64,000 nucleotides of DNA from Myxococcales bacterium. Its GTDB lineage: Bacteria > Myxococcota_A > Polyangia > JAAYKL01. The stretch is taken from assembly GCA_012522445.1 (NCBI GenBank), contig JAAYKL010000107.1:39270-103269 (forward strand). The letters are read 5' to 3'. Positions 1 through 7,320 of the stretch are shown one piece after another. Below the pieces are notes generated by a model. That model was not told where the DNA came from. It did no database searches and worked only from the letters and a program-made list of their open reading frames with translations. Each line of letters starts with the position of its first letter. Position 1 is the stretch's first letter. Made by a program: the position numbers and the translations under genes.

Positions 1-213
1 GGGAAAGTCCTTGTCGCCCTTCCCGTCTTTATCGCCATCTTTATCGCCATCTTTGCCGTCGTTATCGCCGTCTTTGTCGCCATCTTTGCCGTCGTTATCG
101 CCATTGGACGCATCGTCCCCGCTATGTTTGCCTGTGGCGTCATTGCTGCACCCAAAGGCCAGCAAGGCGAGAGCCAACAATCCGATGAAGTATTTCAAAA
201 ACGCGGTTTTCAT
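1..213 (-). CDS. Lipoprotein with Asp/Gly/Lys repeat spacer (C-terminus outside window)
   Basis: The first 71 residues of a secreted lipoprotein are visible; the rest lies beyond the left edge. The N-terminus has Lys residues, a hydrophobic stretch and a lipobox ending LLAFGC, so Cys22 should be lipidated. After it the chain is a run of short repeats built from GDNDGK and GDKDG units, highly acidic and reminiscent of calcium-binding Asp/Gly repeats, although no complete known motif can be assigned. An AAAGGAG ribosome site precedes the ATG at 213. Function unknown; the repeat may be a flexible surface tether, as in other lipoproteins of this window. Confidence 0.75.
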   Translation of the reverse strand, partial: MKTAFLKYFIGLLALALLAFGCSNDATGKHSGDDASNGDNDGKDGDKDGDNDGKDGDKDGDKDGKGDKDFP

Positions 214-397
214 ATCGGGCTCCTTTGTCGAAAACATCTGAACGTGTCCCAAAACCGTTCCTGTTAATTTATGTTCTCACGAAAATTCGGAACATTCATC
301 TTCATTGTATTTAGTCGAATAGGCGAGAGGTTTTTACGAAGAAAATGAAAAAAGACACCCACACGCGTCGTAGAAACTTCATGTGCCAACAGAAACC

Positions 398-1645
398 TCA
401 GCGACAATGCACCACCGCGCTGAGAATGCGCCCGCCGCGATCCGAAGATTCGGCATAAACGAACAGCGCCGCATCGCCGTTCACATCCACATCGGCGAGC
501 AAAAACTCCGACTTGTCGGCATAAACCTGAAATTCGCCGCCCATCTTTTGTCCCCACACATCGAAGCGGTTGATGCCGAGCAAAAAATTGCGTTGGTACG
601 AGCGTATCTGGGCGCTAAACACCGGACCGTTGGCGCTGGCGCTGTCAATGCGCGGACCCCTGGGACCGTCGGCCCGCGAAATGCGTTTGGGCGCAGAGAG
701 CACCGTCCCTGAATTGCCGATCCGCGCAAAGTAGAATTCTGCTTCGCCGTCGTCGTCGCGGTCGTCTCGAAAGGCGATGCCAAAGCCGTCCGCCATGGGA
801 ATGACCGCAGGTGCCGCATCAAAAACGCGCACCTTGGCCACCTCGGCAAAGTTGTCGAAGGTCAAATCGGGGCGAATCTGGGCCGCTTGCAATGCGTAGG
901 AAAAATCAAGGCGAGATACGCCATCGATGCGTTGGGTCCACAGCAGCAACATCTGCGAGGCATCGTGAGACAACGCCGGTCCAAACGCGTTGCCATCGGC
1001 GGGCACAAGGGTGGCATCGATGGTGTCCAATGTTGCGGCGTCTACCCGGTGCAGGTGGATATTGGCGCGATTGTTTTGCACGGAGGGCCAACCGATCAGC
1101 AGCGCTTGTCCCATTGGGGCGAGCACCAAGGTATCGGCAAAGGCATCGACGTGAACCAGTTGGCGGAGCGCCGAAATCTGTAGCGTCTTTCCATTGATGC
1201 GCGCCACGTGCAGCGCGCCGGGCGACACGCCATATCCCTGCGTCACCACCCCCACTGCGATATCGCCATCGGGCAACACCACTGCGGCAATGGCGCGGGC
1301 ATCGAAATGCCTGGCCTCTTGGGGGAAAAACGCCTTGGGATGAGCGCTTGGAGATGCGGCGAAATGTGTGGTGCCCAGCAGCGCGGGCTCTGTCTTCAGC
1401 GCGCCCTGATTGTCGAGCATGGCGAATTGTGTCATCCCATCCGCTGACCACAGGAGCAAGAGGCGCTCGTCATCGATGCGCAACAGGCGAAGCGCCTCGG
1501 GGGTGTGAGCGGATTTTGCCACCACGATTTCGACCGCCATGCGGCAACTTTGCTGGGTGCGCTTTTCACCGCATCCCAAGACAACGCTGAGCGAGATGAG
1601 CAACGCCCACCCCACCAACCATGTCGCACGCTGCGCACCGCGCAT
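398..1645 (-). CDS. Hypothetical lipoprotein, probably beta-rich
   Basis: A 415-residue secreted protein of no family I recognise. The N-terminus has a typical signal peptide with lipobox ending VVLGC (Cys25). The mature part has recurring strand-like segments (for example LLLLWSADG, LLIGWPSV, MLLLWTQ, ALFVYAESS) spaced 50 to 80 residues apart, which suggests a beta-propeller-like fold; this is inference from pattern only. A DDRDDDGEAEF stretch near residue 300 is acidic. The gene follows the uridylyltransferase gene upstream by 12 bases and is probably its operon partner. The start ATG has no clear ribosome site. Confidence 0.6.
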   Translation of the reverse strand: MRGAQRATWLVGWALLISLSVVLGCGEKRTQQSCRMAVEIVVAKSAHTPEALRLLRIDDERLLLLWSADGMTQFAMLDNQGALKTEPALLGTTHFAASPSAHPKAFFPQEARHFDARAIAAVVLPDGDIAVGVVTQGYGVSPGALHVARINGKTLQISALRQLVHVDAFADTLVLAPMGQALLIGWPSVQNNRANIHLHRVDAATLDTIDATLVPADGNAFGPALSHDASQMLLLWTQRIDGVSRLDFSYALQAAQIRPDLTFDNFAEVAKVRVFDAAPAVIPMADGFGIAFRDDRDDDGEAEFYFARIGNSGTVLSAPKRISRADGPRGPRIDSASANGPVFSAQIRSYQRNFLLGINRFDVWGQKMGGEFQVYADKSEFLLADVDVNGDAALFVYAESSDRGGRILSAVVHCR

Positions 1646-1657
1646 GAGCGGATGTGC

Positions 1658-2758
1658 TTAGAGAACGCCCTGCGCCGTGAGCATGGCGCGCAAGGCCTCT
1701 TGCTGATCGACGATGTCCTGCACCAACTTAATGGGCAGGAAGCGGCTGGCCGATCCCTCTCGCGGGACCACCAGCCAACTGACATCGACAAACTCGGTCA
1801 TCTGACCCACCAGGCGCTCGAACTGCACCACCTCTTGGCCATCGACCTTCTTTTTGACCGCAAACCAGCTCAGGGGCGGGGTGTCGCGCAGGGTCTCGGC
1901 GTTGAACACAAAGGTGTTGGTGTTAAACACCGAGATGCTCGTCGGATCAAAATCTTGCGGCAGGCGAAAAAACTCCATGATGGCGACCTTGTTGCCGACC
2001 ACCGCCGGGAAGCCGCCCACATCGCCCTTGTAAGCCGTGGCGAGCTCCACCGACATGGGCTTATTGCCCGCGATGTGCATGCCGATAATGACGGGATCGA
2101 GGCTGGCACCCAAATTGTCGACATTGGAGAGCGTCAAGTAGCGACCGCCGCCATTGATAAACGTTTCGAGTTCACCGCTGGCTTTGATCGCGTAGGGGAA
2201 ATCGCCGTGGCCAGGCGCATACAGCGAAGGCGTGCCGTCGTCGGCTTGAAAAACGCTGCCGTCTTCGTTGAGGCGCAGCGACACGAACTGGTGAAAGACC
2301 CGCACGTGCTCCAGCAGGTTGATTTCTTTCAAGTGCTGTCGCGTGGCCGCATCGGTGGCGAAGCTGTTCATGAGAAACACCGACGCTTGACCGCCGCTCA
2401 CGGCGCGCACCTGGTTGATTTTGAAATCGAGGAATGAGCGCTCGGCGCACACCGGCACCACGCCCTTGGGGACACCGCCAAAGCGCGTCGCCATCCCACC
2501 GTTGAGGATGACCGCCCCCACCTGCCCTGCAGCGATGGCCCGGCGACCGATTTCGGCAAACTCGGAATAGGCGTCGCTGTCCTTGAGCGGTACATTTTGC
2601 AAAATGCTGCTCGGCGGGTGGGCGATGGCATCGCGCGTGCGAGCGGCATCTGGGCTGTATCCCTCTTTTTTCAAGGTATCCTGGAGTTGTGCAAAGGGAA
2701 TTTGATCAAAACCATAGCGGTTCAAAACATCCTGAGAGTGCGCATCGATTTGTTTCAC
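1658..2758 (-). CDS. UDPGP-family UTP--sugar-1-phosphate uridylyltransferase
   Basis: 366 residues. The nucleotide-binding signature LNGGMATRFGGVPKG lies near residues 84-98 and matches the UDPGP family (UDP-glucose or UDP-N-acetylhexosamine pyrophosphorylases, PF01704) better than the unrelated bacterial GalU family. Further family-like segments are VFLMNSFAT, GHGDFPYAI and SNVDNLGASLDP, the last two lining the uridine and sugar sites. The enzyme would make a UDP-sugar from UTP and a sugar 1-phosphate in the cytoplasm; the sugar cannot be told from sequence. The start is GTG with a GAGGTGA ribosome site. It sits between HMG-CoA reductase and a lipoprotein on the same strand. Confidence 0.8.
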   Translation of the reverse strand: MKQIDAHSQDVLNRYGFDQIPFAQLQDTLKKEGYSPDAARTRDAIAHPPSSILQNVPLKDSDAYSEFAEIGRRAIAAGQVGAVILNGGMATRFGGVPKGVVPVCAERSFLDFKINQVRAVSGGQASVFLMNSFATDAATRQHLKEINLLEHVRVFHQFVSLRLNEDGSVFQADDGTPSLYAPGHGDFPYAIKASGELETFINGGGRYLTLSNVDNLGASLDPVIIGMHIAGNKPMSVELATAYKGDVGGFPAVVGNKVAIMEFFRLPQDFDPTSISVFNTNTFVFNAETLRDTPPLSWFAVKKKVDGQEVVQFERLVGQMTEFVDVSWLVVPREGSASRFLPIKLVQDIVDQQEALRAMLTAQGVL

Positions 2759-2845
2759 GGATCACCTCGCTAGAAAGTTAGATGGTAATTGTTGGCCAGG
2801 CCAGATCGGTCACCCATTATACACAGGTTGCCGACTTTGAAAATG

Positions 2846-4012
2846 CTAAGGCTGGGAGCGCGCTGTGTGCCGATGATGCAATTTCATATGCCCCGCTTGG
2901 ATGCCCTCGGAGGCCAGAGCGGCCAGCGCTGCCAAGTTGGATGCCAGTCCGGCGCACACCGCGACTTGGGCCAGCTCCTGCGCCGTGGTCACCCCGGTGA
3001 TCTCGATGCACTTGGCCGCTGCGGGATGCGCCCGAGACGCCCCGCCGACAATGCCCACCGCCATGGGCATTTCAATTTCTCCCCGCAACTGGGTGCCGTC
3101 CCACTGCCAGGTGCCCAATGGACCGTAGGTGCCCCCGTGAGCGGCATAGGCATGTCCGCCGGCTTCCACGGCGCGCCAGTCGTTTCCCGTGGCGAGCAAT
3201 ACGGCGTCGACACCGTTGAAAATCCCCTTATTGTGCGTGGCCGCGCGATAGGGATCGGCCGTGGCAAAATCGCTGGCCGCCGCAATGCCTGCGCCGACCT
3301 GTTCGCCCGAGAAGTCGCCCCGCGCCAATGCCGCAGCGGGCACCTGACAGGAGGCCCTGGCCAAACGCCGATCGGCCAAGTTGGTCAAAATGCGCAACCC
3401 CACCTGGGCGCCGGTCACGGTAGCCAGATACGGTGCAATCGCCTCGGCCATCGTGTTAACGGTGTTGGCCCCCATGGCATCGCGACAGTCCACAACCAGG
3501 TGCACGACAATGCGCGTGGCGTCGCCGACATCGCTGCGCACCAGGACCTCTCTCGCACCGCCGCCCAGCGACACCATTTGCGGTTGCACCGCATTGCTGC
3601 GCGCCAAAATTTCATCCGCCACCGCCCGTACTTTTTCGGCAGCAAGGGCATCGGCGCCGCGCAATTCAATTTGTGCCACCGTTAGGGGGGGATCGGTCGA
3701 CGCCACAAAACCGCCGCCCGCGCGAATCATGCGTGCGGCATTGGAGGCCGCTGCGATGACCGAGGGTTCTTCGATGGCCATGGGCACGAGGACGTCTTGA
3801 CCGTTGATGAGAAAGTTGGTGGCGATGCCCAGGGGAATCGCGAGCTTTCCAATGGCATTTTCCACCATGGCGTCACAGTCGGCATCGGTGAGCCCGCCTT
3901 GCACAAGGGGTTCGAGGCTGCCATCCCGGGTCCACGCGGCCACGATTTGGCGGCGCTCGGCCATGGTCTTGCGATAAAATTGCGAAATTCTAGATGACAA
4001 ACGGCGCTTCAT
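2846..4012 (-). CDS. mvaA: Hydroxymethylglutaryl-CoA reductase, class II type
   Basis: 388 residues, full length for class II HMG-CoA reductase. It interconverts HMG-CoA and mevalonate. The catalytic set is visible: Glu in AIEEPSVIAA (81/82), Lys262 in THNKGIFNG, Asp278 in TGNDWRAVEAG and His375 in the C-terminal AGHMKLH motif. The nucleotide-binding segment DAMGANTVNTMAE is near residue 178. Myxobacteria make isoprenoids by the mevalonate pathway, so a biosynthetic role is likely even though class II enzymes are catabolic in some pseudomonads. No other mevalonate gene is in the window. The gene lies 25 bases downstream of the DUF4388 gene on the same strand. Confidence 0.93.
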   Translation of the reverse strand: MKRRLSSRISQFYRKTMAERRQIVAAWTRDGSLEPLVQGGLTDADCDAMVENAIGKLAIPLGIATNFLINGQDVLVPMAIEEPSVIAAASNAARMIRAGGGFVASTDPPLTVAQIELRGADALAAEKVRAVADEILARSNAVQPQMVSLGGGAREVLVRSDVGDATRIVVHLVVDCRDAMGANTVNTMAEAIAPYLATVTGAQVGLRILTNLADRRLARASCQVPAAALARGDFSGEQVGAGIAAASDFATADPYRAATHNKGIFNGVDAVLLATGNDWRAVEAGGHAYAAHGGTYGPLGTWQWDGTQLRGEIEMPMAVGIVGGASRAHPAAAKCIEITGVTTAQELAQVAVCAGLASNLAALAALASEGIQAGHMKLHHRHTARSQP

Positions 4013-4037
4013 GCCTTGGGTGTGTAGACCAAAAACG

Positions 4038-5654
4038 TCAGTTCGTCACGACACCACTTCTCTTGAACAAGACAAGCTGCTGTGCCCGGGACCTGATAGA
4101 CAGCGCACCGGGGTGATTGGGGCGCAGCTCCAACGCGGAAAGAGACAGTTGCAAGGCCAACGCCCCGTCCCGGCGCAACTCCAGCGCGATCTCGGCTTTT
4201 TTGAGCTGAATATCAAAAAAGGTTTCCAACTGTGTGGCATCCCAAAGTTCGGCGCGACGCACCCTGCGCCGCTCGGGTTGCATCAATTCGTCGCGGGCGC
4301 CTTGAATGACGTTTTGGATGTCGATAATGGTTTGGCGCTGTTCTTTGTCGGCCTGGGTGAAATTGTTCAAATCGAACGTGGCCAGGGCGCGCTGAAAATA
4401 GCGCTCAATCTCGGCCTCGGTGGAGGTGGCGTGGGCCGACAGCACCTGGTAGGGATTGGCGAGTTTGAGCTGTGTCAAGTGCGCGCTGAGTTTTTCGAGG
4501 GGGATGGCCGCGCTTCCCTGGGGATTGAACTCGTGCAGCACAAAGACGCCCCGCGCGATTAATTGGTGCATGAGGCGCTGTGACGTCACGCGAAACAATG
4601 GCGAAATGCTGAACGCGAACGACACCTGCACCGGTTTTTCGATGATGTGCCGAACCCATTCCTTTTCTTTGTTGTTGAGGTCGAGGGCGTGCAACTCTTG
4701 GGCTTTCTCGCGGTCCACCGCGATGTAGCGCGACTGGTGTTCGACGAGAAACTGCTCTTCATCCCGGGTCAGCCGCTCTTCACGCCAGCGAGAAGGGGCC
4801 TTCGTTTGGGGCCGCTCCACAGCGTCAGACGCCGTCGGCGCCATAGGCAGCAACGAGCAACGCGGCAAATTGCGGGGGAACATGATTTGGCTGCGGCGGG
4901 TACAAGTGCCGCCACTCCACCGATTGACCTCGTCTAAAATGGCCCGGCCGCGATCGTAAATCATGCGGGCCAACTGCGCGCGATCGGTGATACCGGCTTT
5001 TTGCAGGGCTTCGATGGAATGACGCGCCTTCCCGCTCTGCAACAAATGGTCGTACATATCGGCGGTTTCGGTGTTAATGCGCCCCATGGCGTGCAGCATG
5101 CGCCCCATCTCATGGCGCGAAATGGTGGATTGGATGCCCAGGGGCAAGCCCTCTTGGAAGTGCAATGTAATGTGATCGGATTCGCGGGAAAAAATAAGGG
5201 CACCGGTAAAACTTTGCTCGCTTTCCACTTCAATCAATTGCGCGGCGAGACCCGGCAAAATGGCGCAGTGGTCGGCGTGGAACAAATTTTGGCGTTCCGG
5301 GCGCTCTTCGCCCAGCGCCTGCAAGGCGAGTTCTCCCGTACTGAGCGTGCTGTCTGTTGCGCTGGCGGTTTTTGTGGCGGTGGCAGATGCGCTCGGCGAT
5401 GGCGGCGATGCCCACTTGACGATGTTGGCTTGTCGCAGCGCATTGAGGCGATCCATGATGTCGTCGAGAACGGCGCCCAGCAGTTGCGCTATCTGGGCCG
5501 TCGTGTGCTCTCCATCCAAGAGCGGAAACATGGCCAGGGTGAGCGGGTCGAAGGAAAATCGCCCCAAATCAACCTGCGAGACCAACACCGGCATTGGCAG
5601 TGGCGTCTCCGAAGCAGTCGACGTGACCTCATCGCGTTGTAGAGGCGTCATCAT
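4038..5654 (-). CDS. DUF4388/PATAN-type protein with J-like and TPR-like C-terminus
   Basis: 538 residues, cytoplasmic, no signal peptide. Residues from about 140 to 260 contain a segment like the PATAN/DUF4388 domain (FTGALIFSRE followed by a helix-rich part), found in many myxobacterial signalling proteins. A Ser/Thr/Ala linker precedes it. Near residue 410 the segment LANPYQVLSAHATSTEAEIER resembles the start of a J-domain but lacks HPD, and the end (AEIALELRRDGALALQLSL) looks like one TPR helix pair. The longest open frame begins at a TTG at 5681; I use the ATG at 5654, which has an AAGGGGG site five bases upstream. Role unknown, probably protein-protein contacts. Confidence 0.65.
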   Translation of the reverse strand: MMTPLQRDEVTSTASETPLPMPVLVSQVDLGRFSFDPLTLAMFPLLDGEHTTAQIAQLLGAVLDDIMDRLNALRQANIVKWASPPSPSASATATKTASATDSTLSTGELALQALGEERPERQNLFHADHCAILPGLAAQLIEVESEQSFTGALIFSRESDHITLHFQEGLPLGIQSTISRHEMGRMLHAMGRINTETADMYDHLLQSGKARHSIEALQKAGITDRAQLARMIYDRGRAILDEVNRWSGGTCTRRSQIMFPRNLPRCSLLPMAPTASDAVERPQTKAPSRWREERLTRDEEQFLVEHQSRYIAVDREKAQELHALDLNNKEKEWVRHIIEKPVQVSFAFSISPLFRVTSQRLMHQLIARGVFVLHEFNPQGSAAIPLEKLSAHLTQLKLANPYQVLSAHATSTEAEIERYFQRALATFDLNNFTQADKEQRQTIIDIQNVIQGARDELMQPERRRVRRAELWDATQLETFFDIQLKKAEIALELRRDGALALQLSLSALELRPNHPGALSIRSRAQQLVLFKRSGVVTN

Positions 5655-5749
5655 GGCATCCCCCTTCGCTTTGGTTGTCAAAGATGTCTGCGACGAGCAG
5701 GCACCTAATGGTAGTATACCATAAAATTAACAAGCACTTCGGCAATCGC

Positions 5750-5778
5750 TTGACATTGGAGAAAGAGAAAGATATGGG
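5750..5778 (+). promoter_or_regulatory. Probable sigma-70-type promoter of rpsT
   Basis: TTGACA at 5750-5755 is followed after 17 bases by TATGGG at 5773-5778. The -35 box is perfect and the spacing ideal; the -10 box is weaker. It lies 34 bases before the rpsT start in the intergenic space shared with the DUF4388 gene, which is read the other way. Confidence 0.5.
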
Positions 5779-5811
5779 AGTCAGCCTGTTGAGTAACAGA
5801 GGAGCATAATT

Positions 5812-6087
5812 GTGGCCAATCACGTTCAAGCAAAAAAAAGAGCTCGCCAATCGGTGAAGCAAAAACAACGCAATCGATACGTCCGTTCCACGGTGCGCAC
5901 ATCCGTTAAGGCCGTGCGCCGCGCCATTGAGCAAGGCGAAAGCGCGCAAGCCACCGAAGGCTTAAAAACGGCGATCCGCAACCTCGACAAGGCGGTCACC
6001 AAGGGTGTTCTCAAGCGCCAAACCGCCTCCCGCACGATTTCTCGGCTGACCATCGCTGTCAATCGCGCCACCGCCGCTGGCAACTAG
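5812..6087 (+). CDS. rpsT: 30S ribosomal protein S20
   Basis: 91 residues, normal length. The basic N-terminus (ANHVQAKKRARQSVKQKQRN) and the C-terminal SRTISRLTIAVNRA match S20, which binds the 16S rRNA at the bottom of the small subunit. Translation starts at GTG with an AGAGGAG ribosome site seven bases upstream; no ATG is available nearby. It is a single-gene unit on the plus strand between minus-strand genes, as is common for rpsT. No clear intrinsic terminator is visible in the 80 bases before holA. Confidence 0.97.
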   Translation: MANHVQAKKRARQSVKQKQRNRYVRSTVRTSVKAVRRAIEQGESAQATEGLKTAIRNLDKAVTKGVLKRQTASRTISRLTIAVNRATAAGN

Positions 6088-6167
6088 CCACACCCACATC
6101 CAGCACATATCCCACAACGGCATCCCCCGCTATCGGTGCGCCGACGCTGCGTTTTGCTGTGTCGCGT

Positions 6168-7163
6168 TCACGCGAGCATACACAAATCGATGATGGCTTC
6201 TTCCAAGACCAATCGCGGGGGGCGGCGACTGGACTTTAGCGCCAAATCGGCGCGCGCAATGCGCATGAGAGAACTCTCGAGGTGCAGCCCGCTCGCAAAG
6301 CGCTGACTCTGCGCAATCGTTTTGGACACCGCAAACGGCGGCACCCCAATGAGCGAAGCCATTTCGGCTTGTGGCAGGCGCTGTTCGGCGACGATGCGCG
6401 CTCGAATCAATTGGCGCATGTGTCGTGCGACGAGGGCCAAAATACGCAGCGGTTCTTCGCGGTGAAACAAGAACTCCTCCAACAGGGCCAGCGCCCGCGC
6501 CGTATTGCGGCTCCCCAAGGCGTCTGTCAAATCGAACACCTTGTTTTGGCGAACAAACGACACCACCTCGGCCACGTGCTCCGCGGTGACATCGTCCGTG
6601 CCCGCGTACAGCGACAGGCGCTCCAGGGCGTCGTTCAACGCTGCAGCATCCGGACCGACGGCCGCCGACAACGCTTGTGCTGCCCCCGATGCCAGCTTGA
6701 TGCCACGGTTTTTGGCGCGGGCGGCAACAAATGGCGCAATCTCTTTTTCTTTGAGCAGCTCCGCCAGGTGCACGTATTTTTTGCGGTTGGCCTTGGCAAA
6801 CAACCCCCTGCGCAAATCGAATTTGGTGCCGAGAAACACGAGACAGGTCTCCGGTGCTGGATTTTCGAGATAGGCCTCCAAGGGCGGCATATCCGCGGCT
6901 TTGAGCCTCTCGGCATCGTCGACGAGAATCAGACGCCGCGCCGCCATCATGGGCAGGGAACGCGCCGCCATCGTCAATTTGTCTCCGGTGGTTTCATCGG
7001 CACGGCAGCGGCTGTAGTTAAATTCGGCCATGGCACCGCGCAAGACGACTTCTTTTAACCGCGCGACAAAGTGGGTGATGAAAAAGGATTCGGGACCGTG
7101 CACGAAATAAATCGGGGCCACGTTTTCGGGGGTCAGAGACTGCGTCAGCGCCATGAGTTCCAT
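6168..7163 (-). CDS. holA: DNA polymerase III subunit delta
   Basis: 331 residues, normal length. Delta is the subunit of the clamp loader that opens the beta sliding clamp. The N-terminal AAA+-like domain has YFVHGPESFFI and RRLILVDDAERLK but no Walker A, as expected for delta. The middle helical lid has DAAALNDALERLSLYAG, the family's N-D-EL-KL-Y pattern, and the C-terminal collar carries EEPLRILALVARHMRQL. It overlaps no neighbour and is divergent from the MJ0042/TPR gene. rpsT next to holA is a common arrangement. Confidence 0.93.
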   Translation of the reverse strand: MELMALTQSLTPENVAPIYFVHGPESFFITHFVARLKEVVLRGAMAEFNYSRCRADETTGDKLTMAARSLPMMAARRLILVDDAERLKAADMPPLEAYLENPAPETCLVFLGTKFDLRRGLFAKANRKKYVHLAELLKEKEIAPFVAARAKNRGIKLASGAAQALSAAVGPDAAALNDALERLSLYAGTDDVTAEHVAEVVSFVRQNKVFDLTDALGSRNTARALALLEEFLFHREEPLRILALVARHMRQLIRARIVAEQRLPQAEMASLIGVPPFAVSKTIAQSQRFASGLHLESSLMRIARADLALKSSRRPPRLVLEEAIIDLCMLA

Positions 7164-7306
7164 CGGCGCAGATTAACACGGCAACGCGCAAAACCCAATG
7201 AACTCCGCCATGCCGCAGGTCATCAAAAAAGCTTTTTCCCACGGCACGAAGGAACCAGCGCGCGCCGCCATTCGGATGTTTTGGGTATATTTTTACCGTC
7301 AGCGGC

Positions 7307-7312
7307 TATAAT
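7307..7312 (+). promoter_or_regulatory. -10 box immediately before the MJ0042/TPR gene (possible leaderless mRNA)
   Basis: A perfect TATAAT ends eight bases before the ATG at 7321, so transcription would start at or next to the start codon. No Shine-Dalgarno sequence is present between them. A weak TTGGGT at 7281 could be a -35 element with a long 20-base spacer. The start codon itself is fixed by the zinc-ribbon motif, which begins at residue 1. Confidence 0.45.
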
Positions 7313-7320
7313 CATGCGCC

